Below the pieces are notes generated by a model, which worked only from the letters and a program-made list of their open reading frames with translations, had not been told where the DNA came from and did not search any database. From an uncultured Bacilli bacterium (lineage in GTDB: Bacteria; Bacillota_I; Bacilli_A; RF39; UBA660), in NCBI GenBank assembly GCA_944332205.1, contig CALVJN010000010.1:1-46567 (forward strand): 46,567 nucleotides of DNA. Reading direction: 5' to 3'. Below are positions 35,526 through 43,978 of this stretch, in pieces. Each line of letters begins with the position of its first letter. The stretch's first letter is position 1. A program made the position numbers and the translations under genes.

Positions 35526-36140
35526 ATGTTGAATTCCTTATATGGTAATTTAAAAGATGTCTTAGAAATGACTTGGCCAACTCTTTTTATATCTTTAATT
35601 TTATTGGTTTCAGTAAGACTTTCATATATATGGAAACATAAATGTAAATTCGTTTTACATAAAGAAATATTACTTTTATTTTTTGCTCTTTATATTCTTT
35701 GCCTATTCCAAGTAGTAACTGCTCAGGATATAAATATTTCAACTGGTAATAATTTTATACCATTTGTTGAAATATTAAGATATAAACCATGGGGAAGATT
35801 ATTTGTAAAAAATATTGTTGGTAATGTAGTTATGTTTTTACCATATGGATTTTTTGTAGGAAAATATGCTTCCGGTAAAAACTTTATATTGACTATACTA
35901 TTAGTATTTTTAGCATCTTTTTCAATAGAGTTTACACAACTTGCTATTGGAAGAATTTTTGATGTTGATGATATAATTTTAAATGTAGCTGGTGGAATAT
36001 TAGGATATTTTATATATTTATTCTTTGAAAAAATATATAATGTACTCCCTAAAATATTTAAAACAGATATATTTTTAAATATCATAGCAATTATATCTTT
36101 TGGAATAGTAATTGGTGGAATAGTATTTATGTTTATTTAA
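35526..36140 (+). CDS. VanZ-family membrane protein
   Basis: About 204 residues with five helices. The VanZ pattern is clear: NFIPFVEILRY near residue 72, KNIVGNVVMFLPYGFFVG near residue 91, and FTQLAIGRIFDVDDIILNVAGGILGY near residues 140-165. VanZ proteins affect sensitivity to glycopeptides and other wall-active drugs, and some members are linked to wall polymers. The longest frame starts inside yqfD. ATG 35526 with AAGGACAGTGATT is better. It stands where phoH and yqfF normally lie, between yqfD and ybeY. Overlap-level spacing suggests one operon. Confidence 0.92.
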   Translation: MLNSLYGNLKDVLEMTWPTLFISLILLVSVRLSYIWKHKCKFVLHKEILLLFFALYILCLFQVVTAQDINISTGNNFIPFVEILRYKPWGRLFVKNIVGNVVMFLPYGFFVGKYASGKNFILTILLVFLASFSIEFTQLAIGRIFDVDDIILNVAGGILGYFIYLFFEKIYNVLPKIFKTDIFLNIIAIISFGIVIGGIVFMFI

Positions 36141-36150
36141 TGGAGGAAGT

Positions 36151-36597
36151 ATGGAAATAGAAGTATTTAATGAAACAGAAGAAGATTTAAACAAAGAAAT
36201 AATGGAATTAAAAGAATTTTTATATAAAGTAGCTAAAGATGAAAAGCTTGAAAATATTATTTATAATGTTATAATTATCGATAATGATAGAATACAGCAA
36301 ATTAATAAAAAGTACCGTGGAAAAGATATGCCAACCGATGTTATAAGTTTTGCTTTAGAAGATGATAAAACATTCAATAGAACAGATATAAGAATATTAG
36401 GAGACATTTATATATCTATTGATAAAGTAAAAAGCCAAGCTTTAGAATATGGACATTCATTTAAACGGGAATTATATTTTCTCTGCATTCACGGCCTTCT
36501 TCATTTACTAGGATATGATCATATGATGGAAGAGGAAGAAAAAATAATGTTTAAAAAGCAAGAGGAGGTATTATCTCGCTATGGTATTGAAAGGTAA
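36151..36597 (+). CDS. ybeY: Endoribonuclease YbeY
   Basis: A 148-residue single-strand endoribonuclease needed for rRNA 3' maturation and ribosome quality control. The zinc motif HGLLHLLGYDH (HxxxHxxxxxH) is present near residue 112, and TDVISFALED, the family's central block, near residue 62. AATGGAGGA precedes ATG. The 3' end overlaps dgkA by 17 bp. Confidence 0.96.
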   Translation: MEIEVFNETEEDLNKEIMELKEFLYKVAKDEKLENIIYNVIIIDNDRIQQINKKYRGKDMPTDVISFALEDDKTFNRTDIRILGDIYISIDKVKSQALEYGHSFKRELYFLCIHGLLHLLGYDHMMEEEEKIMFKKQEEVLSRYGIER

Positions 36598-36967
36598 AAA
36601 TAAAAAAAAGTGTAAGAGCTTAGTAGAAAGTTTTAAGTTCGCATTTGAAGGCTTATTTTTTTCATTGAGAAATGTAAGAAATTTTAAAATTCATTTATTT
36701 TTTACAACACTCGTTATTATTGGCGGTTTTTATTTTAGAATAAGTATTTTTGAATGGCTAATTTGCTTGATTTTTATAGCGCTTGTTATATCGTTAGAAT
36801 TAGTTAACACAGCAATTGAAGAAACAGTTAATCTTGCTATGCCTAATATTCATCCAGTTGCAAAAATCGCTAAAGATGTAGCAGCTTCTAGTGTTTTGAT
36901 ATCAGCAATGATATCAATTATAGTCGGATTTATAATATTTTTACCAAAAATTATTGATATGTTTTAA
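36581..36967 (+). CDS. dgkA: Undecaprenol/diacylglycerol kinase DgkA
   Basis: A 128-residue membrane kinase with three helices (about 36-52, 55-72, 96-118). The catalytic motif is LELVNTAIEETVNL (near residues 70-83) and the second site is AKDVAASSVL. Firmicute members phosphorylate undecaprenol and so regenerate the lipid carrier for wall synthesis. The ATG is 12 bases after AGGAGGT and overlaps ybeY. Confidence 0.95.
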   Translation: MVLKGKNKKKCKSLVESFKFAFEGLFFSLRNVRNFKIHLFFTTLVIIGGFYFRISIFEWLICLIFIALVISLELVNTAIEETVNLAMPNIHPVAKIAKDVAASSVLISAMISIIVGFIIFLPKIIDMF

Positions 36968-36976
36968 GAGGTAGTT

Positions 36977-37363
36977 ATGAAAGAAAAATTAATTAAATTA
37001 TTGAATAATAGTTATTCACCATATTCAAAATTTCGTGTTAGTGCAATAGTTGTTATGAAAGACAATTGTGAGTTTAGTGGCGTTAATGTTGAAAATGCTG
37101 CTTATGGTTCATCAATTTGTGCAGAAAGAAGCGCCATTTTAGCAGCTATTAGTAATGGATATAAAAAGGGTGATTTTAAAGAATTATATGTAATGTGTGA
37201 TAATGATAAAATTGGAATGCCATGTTTTGCTTGTAGACAAGTTATCTTTGAACTGTTAGATGAAGATGTTTTAGTAACTTGTTTAAATCCTAAAGGTGAA
37301 AGCCTTGTATTAAAAGTTAAAGATTTATGTCCATTTCCATTTGGGAGTGAAGATTTATTATGA
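36977..37363 (+). CDS. cdd: Cytidine deaminase
   Basis: 128 residues. Zinc and catalytic residues are in CAERSAILAAI (C, E near residues 48-50) and PCFACRQVIFE (two Cys near 82-85). The opening NSYSPYSKFRVSA is typical. It deaminates cytidine and deoxycytidine for pyrimidine salvage. It lies in the conserved dgkA-cdd-era order. It overlaps era by four bases. Confidence 0.97.
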   Translation: MKEKLIKLLNNSYSPYSKFRVSAIVVMKDNCEFSGVNVENAAYGSSICAERSAILAAISNGYKKGDFKELYVMCDNDKIGMPCFACRQVIFELLDEDVLVTCLNPKGESLVLKVKDLCPFPFGSEDLL

Positions 37364-38244
37364 AAAGTGGATTTGTTAGTATTGTTGGAAGACCAAATGT
37401 CGGGAAGAGCAGTCTTTTAAATTCTATTTTAGAAAGAAAGATAGCAATTACTTCTAATGTTAGCGGTACAACGAGGAATATTATTCAAGGTATTTATAAT
37501 GATGATGATTGTCAAATTGTTTTTATTGATACTCCAGGAATTCATAAGCCAGTAAATAAACTCGGTACAATGATGAATAAGAAAGCTTATACAATGATTG
37601 ATGATGTTGATATTATTTTATTTTTAATTGATGTTACTAAAGATTTTGGAAAAGGAGATAATTTTATATTAGAAAAGTTAAAATTATTAGATAAACCAGT
37701 TTTACTTATTTTAAATAAAATAGATTTAATTGATAAAAGAAAAATTTTGGAATTAATTAATAAATATAGAAATTTATATGATTTTAAAGAAATAATTCCA
37801 ATTTCTGCTACTAAGTATGATAATATTGATGATCTTGTTAATACTATAAAGAAATACTTACCACATGATGAAAAATATTATGATGATAATGAAATTACTA
37901 ATATAAGTAAAAATTTTTTAATTGCTGAAATAGTAAGAGAAAAGTTACTAAATCTTACTACAAAAGAAGTTCCACATACTATCACTTGTGTAGTTGAAAC
38001 TTTTGAAGATATGGATAGTTATATTGATATCGGTGTATTAATAATTGTTGATCGTGATAATTTAAAAAAAATCATTATTGGAAAAAATGGAAGTATGTTG
38101 AAAAAAGTTGGTATTTTAGCAAGAGTTGATATTGAAGAATTATTAGGTAAAAAAGTAAATTTGAAAACTTATGTTAAAACAATTGAAGATTGGCGAGAAA
38201 AAGAAAAATATTTAAATGAATTAGGTTTTAATGAATTAAATTAA
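37360..38244 (+). CDS. era: GTPase Era
   Basis: A 294-residue GTPase that binds the 3' end of 16S rRNA in 30S assembly. G1 is GRPNVGKSS near residue 9. The switch region is SGTTRN near residue 35. G3 is DTPG near residue 58, and G4 NKID near residue 118. The C-terminal KH domain holds IIIGKNGSMLKKVGILAR near residue 236. ATGA overlap with cdd. Era is usually upstream of recO, as here with yqzL between them. Confidence 0.97.
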   Translation: MKSGFVSIVGRPNVGKSSLLNSILERKIAITSNVSGTTRNIIQGIYNDDDCQIVFIDTPGIHKPVNKLGTMMNKKAYTMIDDVDIILFLIDVTKDFGKGDNFILEKLKLLDKPVLLILNKIDLIDKRKILELINKYRNLYDFKEIIPISATKYDNIDDLVNTIKKYLPHDEKYYDDNEITNISKNFLIAEIVREKLLNLTTKEVPHTITCVVETFEDMDSYIDIGVLIIVDRDNLKKIIIGKNGSMLKKVGILARVDIEELLGKKVNLKTYVKTIEDWREKEKYLNELGFNELN

Positions 38245-38277
38245 TTAAAAAAGTCCATTATAATAATGGTGATTATG

Positions 38278-38412
38278 ATGGAAGAAATACTTTGGCAAAT
38301 GTTTAGAAAAACTGGGGATATTAAATATTATTTATTTATAAAAAGACTAGGAAGTGTAAATAATGAAATTAGTAAAAATAAAAGGAATTGTAGTAGGGGA
38401 ACAAGTATATAG
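38278..38412 (+). CDS. yqzL: YqzL-family small protein
   Basis: A 44-residue ORF in the gap between era and recO. The N terminus EEILWQMFRKTGDIKYYLFIK shows the YqzL pattern: an aromatic/Trp, F, TG(N/D)I, then YLxxK. YqzL genes sit exactly between era and recO in Bacilli. GGTGAT precedes a double ATG (38275 and 38278), and the second is chosen for spacing. It overlaps the start of recO by 50 bp, so its last 17 codons share sequence with recO. The function is not known. Confidence 0.75.
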   Translation: MEEILWQMFRKTGDIKYYLFIKRLGSVNNEISKNKRNCSRGTSI

Positions 38413-39136
38413 TGAGTCTAGTAAAATTCTAAAAATTTTTACTAAAGAGTATGGTATAATCAGCGTTATGTCAAAAGGATGTAGAAAGATTAAAAGTATC
38501 TTTCACGAAGCTAGTAATACATTAATATATGCCAATTTTGATATTTCATATAAAGAAGAAGGAATATCTAATTTAATTGCAGTAGATATTATCAAAATAT
38601 TTAAAAATATTGTAATGGATTGTAAAGATTTAGAGAAAAAATCCTATTCTTTTCTTTTAATTAATCTTACTGTGCAAGTTGTTAATCAAAAAAATGTTAA
38701 AGATATAGAAATATCTAATATTTATGATATTTTTTTAGCGTGTATAAATAAAATAAATGAAGGCTTTTCACCTAGGATCATTGTAGATATTGCGAAATTA
38801 AAATATTTAGAGTACTTGGGTGTAAAGCCAAGTATTGATTGCTGTAGTAATTGTGGAAGTAATTCTAATATTATAACAATATCATCATTATCTTTTGGAT
38901 ACATCTGTAGTAACTGTTATAAAAATGAAAAGTTAGCATCAAAAGATACTATAAAGATGATTAGAATGCTTTATTATGTAGATATAGATAGAATAAAAAA
39001 GTTAGAAATAGATGAAAACATAATTGAAGAAATAGATGAATTCTTGAATGATTATTATGAAGAACATACTGGAATATATACTATTATTAATAATAAAAAA
39101 AATATTTTTTCAAAAATCTCAGAAATTATCTGCTAA
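38363..39136 (+). CDS. recO: DNA repair protein RecO
   Basis: 257 residues, acting in RecFOR-dependent loading of RecA. An N-terminal OB fold opens with KGIVVGEQVYSESSKILKIFTKEYG, which is typical. The C-terminal helical part carries a zinc knuckle, CCSNCGSN ... ICSNCYK, near residues 155-185. AGGAAGTG is the ribosome binding site. It is last in the yqfC-recO unit and ends in a strong bidirectional terminator. Confidence 0.94.
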   Translation: MKLVKIKGIVVGEQVYSESSKILKIFTKEYGIISVMSKGCRKIKSIFHEASNTLIYANFDISYKEEGISNLIAVDIIKIFKNIVMDCKDLEKKSYSFLLINLTVQVVNQKNVKDIEISNIYDIFLACINKINEGFSPRIIVDIAKLKYLEYLGVKPSIDCCSNCGSNSNIITISSLSFGYICSNCYKNEKLASKDTIKMIRMLYYVDIDRIKKLEIDENIIEEIDEFLNDYYEEHTGIYTIINNKKNIFSKISEIIC

Positions 39137-39168
39137 AAAAGCAATTGAAATTTTAGTCAATTGCTTTT
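39137..39168. terminator. Bidirectional terminator between recO and the arginase-family gene
   Basis: AAAAGCAATTGA / TCAATTGCTTTT (39137-39148 with 39157-39168), a 12-bp perfect stem with an 8-nt loop and T runs on both strands. The stop codon of the minus-strand gene is in the loop region. Confidence 0.88.
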
Positions 39169-40019
39169 AATTTATTAATAATTTCTTCTAATAACGAAGA
39201 AGTAATATTATAAGTTTTGTTATCAATGTCGAAATCAGGATTGTATTCTACCAAATCTATAGATTTTATTTTGTTCTTTTGATTTAATAATTCATTTAAT
39301 ATTTCTTTTGCCTCTAAAACATTAATACCATTTTTTGCTTTAACTGATACTCCAGGCGCTATTTTTGGATCAATTACATCAATATCATAACTTACATGAA
39401 TACCATCTGTATTTTGCATTGCAATTTTAATTGCTTTTTTTATAACATTGACTACTCCATATTTTTTAATATCATCAGTTGTAATGATAGTAGTACCAGC
39501 TTTTTTTAAATTTTCATATTCGCCATCTTCAATGTCTCTACCACCAACTAATACAGTGTTTTTGGGATTAAAATAATTTCCATCAAAAAAGTAGGATAGT
39601 TTATTGCCATTTTGTCCACATATAGTTGCAAATGGCATTCCATGAATATTACCTGAGATAGTTGTATCAAAAGTATGATAATCAGCATGTGAATCAATCC
39701 AAATTACTCCAATGTTACTATTTTTCTTTTTAGATGCTAAACCAGACGAAATAGCTACACTATGATCTCCACCAATAGTGATTACTAATCCATCATCCAA
39801 ACTACATATTTTATTGTATAATTGTTCATTAAATTTATTTAAAAAAACTATGTTTTTTTCTTTATTATTTTTTTCTTTTTGTTTTATACAATTTTCTTTC
39901 TTTATTGTATAGACATCATCAATGTTTTTTGTTAATTCTATTAATCTAGAAGGAGCTTTATCGCTTCCATCTATATGAACGCCCAAATCAGAACAAGCAT
40001 TAACTATATACAATTTCAT
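39153..40019 (-). CDS. Arginase / ureohydrolase family enzyme
   Basis: About 288 residues. The binuclear manganese site is complete: GGDHSVAI near residue 88, WIDSHADYH near residue 112, SGNIHGMP near residue 127 and SYDIDVIDP near residue 212. The SGNIHGMP loop and APGV block resemble arginase more than agmatinase, but formimidoylglutamase or agmatinase cannot be excluded. The frame runs further upstream, but ATG 40019 behind GGTGATTT is the likely start. No arginine or ornithine pathway genes are adjacent, so the substrate is open. It diverges from murE. Confidence 0.85.
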   Translation of the reverse strand: MKLYIVNACSDLGVHIDGSDKAPSRLIELTKNIDDVYTIKKENCIKQKEKNNKEKNIVFLNKFNEQLYNKICSLDDGLVITIGGDHSVAISSGLASKKKNSNIGVIWIDSHADYHTFDTTISGNIHGMPFATICGQNGNKLSYFFDGNYFNPKNTVLVGGRDIEDGEYENLKKAGTTIITTDDIKKYGVVNVIKKAIKIAMQNTDGIHVSYDIDVIDPKIAPGVSVKAKNGINVLEAKEILNELLNQKNKIKSIDLVEYNPDFDIDNKTYNITSSLLEEIINKLKAID

Positions 40020-40117
40020 AAAATCACCTTTACTAATATAAAGCAAATTTGACATATTTTCAATATTTTGTATATATTTTTTTATTTATATTGTATACTT
40101 GTAATAAGAGGTATTTT

Positions 40118-41569
40118 ATGAAAAAATTAAATGAATTATATGATTGCAAATATGACATAGAAATAAATGGAATAAAAATTAATTCTAAAGCAGTAAAAAA
40201 AGGAGACCTTTTTATTTGTACTAAAGGGGTTACAGCTGATAGACATGATTTTGTAGATGATGCTATAAACAATGGTGCTGTAGCTATTGTTGCTAGCAAA
40301 AAAATCGATGTAAAAGTTCCAGTAATTTATGTTAATGACACTAATGAAGAACTACCAAAGTTATGTTCTAGATTTTATGATTATCCAGAAAAAAAATTGA
40401 AAATTTATTCTGTAACTGGAACAGATGGAAAAACAAGTGTGGCGACAATAACACAATATCTACTTGGAAACAATGCTTGTGGGTATATTGGAACTAATGG
40501 ACGTAGTTGTTCAAAATTTACTTTAGATACTAATAATACTACTCCTGATTCTGATAAATTATATGAATATTTTTATGATTTTCTTGAAGCAGGATGCACT
40601 TCTGTTATGATGGAATCTTCAAGTGAAGCTTTTTATAGGGGAAGATTAAAAAATATTAAATATGATATTGGAGCAATAACAAATATTACTAGAGAACATT
40701 TAAATATTCATGGTAATTTTGAAAATTATATTGATTGTAAATGTCAACAATTTAGACAAATTAAGAATAATGGGCATGCAATTCTTAATAAAGATGATGA
40801 ATTTTATTCTACCATTAAGAGTTCATGTAATTGTAAGAATATTCTTACATATGGTAAAGATGAATCAAATACTCTTCAAATAGTTAATTTTAATATTTAT
40901 TCAAATAGAACAGATATTACATACAAATTTAAAAATAAAGAATATCAAATTAGTAGCCCTTTACTTGGAGAATTTAATGTTTATAATTTAGCTTGTGGAA
41001 TATTAATTGCTATAGCAAGTGGAAAAACAATGGAAGAAATAATTCCTAATATTCAAACGATAAAAGTATCCGGAAGATTAGAACTTCTACCTAATTTGGG
41101 GCAAAACTTTCAAATTATGGTCGATTATGCTCATACACCAAATGGGATTAATAATTTATTAAAATTTATTCATACATTAAATGTAAATAGAAGTATTGTT
41201 GTAATTGGATCAGCTGGGGAAAGAGATTTTTTAAAAAGACCAATAATGGGCAAAACTGTAATTGAAAACGCAAGTTACGCAATTTTTACTTACGAAGATC
41301 CAAGAAGTGAAGATCCAATTGATATTATAAATATGATGGTTAAGGAAATAGAAGATAAATCTAGATATGAAATAGTTATTGATAGAAGTAAAGCTATTGA
41401 AAGAGCTATAAACATTGCGGGGAAAAATGATATTGTCTTAATTTTAGGAAAAGGAAATGAAACATACGAAAAATTAAAAAATAAAACTATATATTTTAAT
41501 GATATTGAAGAAGCAATGAAATATTTAAAAATAAGAGTAAAAAAGGAAAAAAACAAAGTAAAACAATAA
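40118..41569 (+). CDS. murE: UDP-N-acetylmuramoyl-tripeptide synthetase MurE
   Basis: About 483 residues. MurE adds the third amino acid of the peptidoglycan stem peptide. The P-loop is TGTDGKTS (100-107). The central domain includes TTPDSDKLYEYF near residue 144 and MMESSSEAF near residue 165. The C-terminal domain has VDYAHTPNGINNLL near residue 340 and the substrate loop YEDPRSEDP with E393-D-P-R396. DAP-type enzymes use DNPR and Lys-type enzymes commonly DNPA or related forms. Here R396 is kept but the Asn is an Asp, so the added residue (DAP or other) is not certain. ATG 40118 with AGAGGTATTTT is preferred over the longer frame. Confidence 0.93.
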   Translation: MKKLNELYDCKYDIEINGIKINSKAVKKGDLFICTKGVTADRHDFVDDAINNGAVAIVASKKIDVKVPVIYVNDTNEELPKLCSRFYDYPEKKLKIYSVTGTDGKTSVATITQYLLGNNACGYIGTNGRSCSKFTLDTNNTTPDSDKLYEYFYDFLEAGCTSVMMESSSEAFYRGRLKNIKYDIGAITNITREHLNIHGNFENYIDCKCQQFRQIKNNGHAILNKDDEFYSTIKSSCNCKNILTYGKDESNTLQIVNFNIYSNRTDITYKFKNKEYQISSPLLGEFNVYNLACGILIAIASGKTMEEIIPNIQTIKVSGRLELLPNLGQNFQIMVDYAHTPNGINNLLKFIHTLNVNRSIVVIGSAGERDFLKRPIMGKTVIENASYAIFTYEDPRSEDPIDIINMMVKEIEDKSRYEIVIDRSKAIERAINIAGKNDIVLILGKGNETYEKLKNKTIYFNDIEEAMKYLKIRVKKEKNKVKQ

Positions 41570-41606
41570 AAATAATTAGTAAAATTAATAAATGTTTATT
41601 ATTAGA

Positions 41607-41635
41607 AGAAATGCTAAAAAATAGTATTTCTTTTT
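41607..41635 (+). terminator. Terminator after murE
   Basis: AGAAATGCTA / TAGTATTTCT (41607-41616 with 41622-41631), a 10-bp stem with one G-T pair and a 5-nt loop, followed by TTTT. Confidence 0.8.
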
Positions 41636-41710
41636 ATTTAAAGTAACCTGTTGAAGAATAGCTTTATTCATTATATAATAAAAAGGAATGTTACAAAAGA
41701 AGGTGACAAA

Positions 41711-43513
41711 ATGGATAAAAATCATATTAGAAATTTTTCAATTATTGCACATATTGATCATGGAAAAAGTACTTTAGCAGATCGAATATTAGAGATTACC
41801 AATGCAGTTAGCAAAAGAGAAACCAAGGCACAACTTCTAGACAGTATGGATATTGAAAGAGAACGTGGAATTACAATTAAACTAAATACAGCTTCCTTAA
41901 AATATATCTATAAAAATGAAGAATACAATCTTAATTTAATTGATACACCAGGGCATGTTGACTTTTCTTATGAAGTATCACGTAGTCTTGCATCATGTGA
42001 GGGAGCTATTTTAGTAGTTGATGCTACGCAAGGAATTGAAGCACAAACTCTTGCTAACTTATATTTAGCACTTGAAAACAATTTAACGATAATTCCTGTA
42101 ATTAATAAAATAGATTTACCTAATGCCGATATTACAAAAGTAAAAAAAGAACTTATCGATTTAATTGGCTTTAAAGATGAAGATATTGTATTAACTAGTG
42201 CAAAAACAGGAGTAGGAATTAAAGAATTAGTAGATAAAATAGTAGAAATTATACCCCCACCTAGTGGTGACAAAAATCTTCCATTGCAAGGCTTAATATT
42301 TGATAGCATTTTCGATTCATATCGTGGCGTAATTATATCTATTCGTATTATGAATGGAACATTAAAAATTGGTGATACCATTAAAATGATGCAAACTAAT
42401 GCAACATACGAAGTAGTGGAACTTATGATAAATACGCCAAAAGAAGTTAAAAAAGATAAATTAGAAGCAGGTGAAGTAGGGTTTGTTGCTGCAAGTATTA
42501 AGAGTATTTCAGATATTAAAGTAGGTGACACTATAACTCTTGAAAAAAATCCTTGTCAAAAAGCTCTTCCAGGATATAAACCAATGAAGTCGATGGTTTT
42601 TTGTGGACTTTTTCCTATTGAATCGAGTAAATTTGAAGATTTAAGAGATGCTTTATCTAAATTACAATTAAATGATGCTTCGTTAGTATTTGAACCAGAA
42701 ACTTCAACGGCATTAGGATTTGGTTTTCGTTGTGGATTCCTAGGGCTTTTACATATGGATATAATAAAAGAAAGGGTAACACGTGAATTTGGGATTGATT
42801 TAATAACTACAGCTCCTTCAGTAATTTACGAAGCATATTTGAATAATGGGGATGTATTAACAGTTGATGCGCCGGCTAAAATGCCAGATAAGACTTTGTT
42901 GAAAGAAATAAAAGAACCATATATTAAAACTAATATTTTTACTCCAAGTGAATATATTGGACCAATAATGGAATTATGTCAAAATAAAAGAGGAAATTAT
43001 GTTAGTATGGATTATATAGATCCTACGAGAGTTAATATTCATTACGAATTACCACTTTCAGAAATTGTTTATGACTTTTTTGATAAATTAAAGTCTTTTT
43101 CTAAAGGATATGCTTCTTTTGATTATGAGCTTATTGGATACCGAACTAGTAATCTTGTAAAAATGGATATTTTATTAAATGGAGAAATAGTTGATGCACT
43201 TAGTATTATAGTACACAAGGATTTTGCTTACCAAAGAGGAAGAACAATTGTTGAAAATTTAAGGAAAAATATTCCTAGGCAGCTATTTGAAGTACCAATT
43301 CAAGCATCGATTGGGAATCATGTTATAGCAAGAGAAACAATTAAAGCCTTAAGAAAAGATGTATTGGCAAAATGCTATGGTGGTGATATAACTCGTAAAA
43401 GAAAATTATTAGAAAAACAAAAAGAAGGTAAAAAAAGGATGAAACAAGTTGGAAGCATTGAATTACCACAAGAAGCGTTTATGAGTATTCTTTCTATGGA
43501 AAATGATAAATAG
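41711..43513 (+). CDS. lepA: Translation elongation factor 4 (LepA)
   Basis: About 600 residues, the usual length. A translational GTPase that acts on stalled or back-translocated ribosomes. G1 is [15 protein letters not shown]2 lies in RERGITIK, G3 is DTPGHVDF and G4 NKID. The LepA-specific C-terminal domain carries [17 protein letters not shown] at the end. ATG 41711 behind AAGGTGACAAA is the true start; the longer frame from 41651 has no ribosome binding site and lies just after the murE terminator. In Firmicutes lepA-hemW is a common pair; here a SpoIIID-like gene lies between them. Confidence 0.97.
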   Translation: MDKNHIRNFSIIAHIDHGKSTLADRILEITNAVSKRETKAQLLDSMDIERERGITIKLNTASLKYIYKNEEYNLNLIDTPGHVDFSYEVSRSLASCEGAILVVDATQGIEAQTLANLYLALENNLTIIPVINKIDLPNADITKVKKELIDLIGFKDEDIVLTSAKTGVGIKELVDKIVEIIPPPSGDKNLPLQGLIFDSIFDSYRGVIISIRIMNGTLKIGDTIKMMQTNATYEVVELMINTPKEVKKDKLEAGEVGFVAASIKSISDIKVGDTITLEKNPCQKALPGYKPMKSMVFCGLFPIESSKFEDLRDALSKLQLNDASLVFEPETSTALGFGFRCGFLGLLHMDIIKERVTREFGIDLITTAPSVIYEAYLNNGDVLTVDAPAKMPDKTLLKEIKEPYIKTNIFTPSEYIGPIMELCQNKRGNYVSMDYIDPTRVNIHYELPLSEIVYDFFDKLKSFSKGYASFDYELIGYRTSNLVKMDILLNGEIVDALSIIVHKDFAYQRGRTIVENLRKNIPRQLFEVPIQASIGNHVIARETIKALRKDVLAKCYGGDITRKRKLLEKQKEGKKRMKQVGSIELPQEAFMSILSMENDK

Positions 43514-43528
43514 TTTTAGGAGGTATTT

Positions 43529-43978
43529 ATGGCGAGAAAAGTTGAAACAGATGAAGAAAGAGAAAGAAGAATTATTTTAGTAGGGGAATATGTAATTAAT
43601 ACAGGTGCTTCTACCAGAAAAGCAGCAGAATATTTTAGTGATAATTTTTTTGCAATTAGTAATTATACGATAAGTGATTATTGTAAAAGATATTGTAAAA
43701 TGAATCCTAAAAGTTTAGAAATTATGCGCAAAAGAATTGATGACAATACCCCCAATGATATTAGTTGTGAAGATGTAAGAAAACGTGTATTAATTTCAGC
43801 TGAATTATTTAAAGAAGGAATTAATATGGAAGAAATTGCAAATACAATCGGTTGCTCTTTTTGGACAACTTATCGTGATTTAACTAAAAGATTTAAACTA
43901 TTAGATCCAGTTGAATTTGAAACAATTATAATACCTAAATTAAAACAAGATTCTTTGGATAATATAAAAAGGAAATAA
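43529..43978 (+). CDS. SpoIIID-like regulator with two helix-turn-helix repeats
   Basis: 149 residues, about twice the length of SpoIIID (about 80-90). The first repeat (about 13-62) reads GEYVINTGASTRKAAEYF, like SpoIIID's GKYIVETKKTVRVIAKEF. It is followed by a longer turn (ISNYTISDYCKRYCKMNP). A second related unit (about 83-135), ISAELFKEGINMEEIANTIG with DLTKRFKLLDP, matches the KDLTERLPEINP tail of SpoIIID. SpoIIID is a mother-cell regulator in sporulation. This could be a tandem paralogue, possibly binding DNA as a monomer, which is inference. AGGAGGT precedes ATG. It overlaps hemW by one base. Confidence 0.65.
   Translation: MARKVETDEERERRIILVGEYVINTGASTRKAAEYFSDNFFAISNYTISDYCKRYCKMNPKSLEIMRKRIDDNTPNDISCEDVRKRVLISAELFKEGINMEEIANTIGCSFWTTYRDLTKRFKLLDPVEFETIIIPKLKQDSLDNIKRK

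Noticed and set aside
41968-42531. A 187-residue open frame on the minus strand inside lepA
   Set aside because: It lies wholly within a clear lepA gene, has no ribosome binding site and has a composition typical of an antisense shadow.
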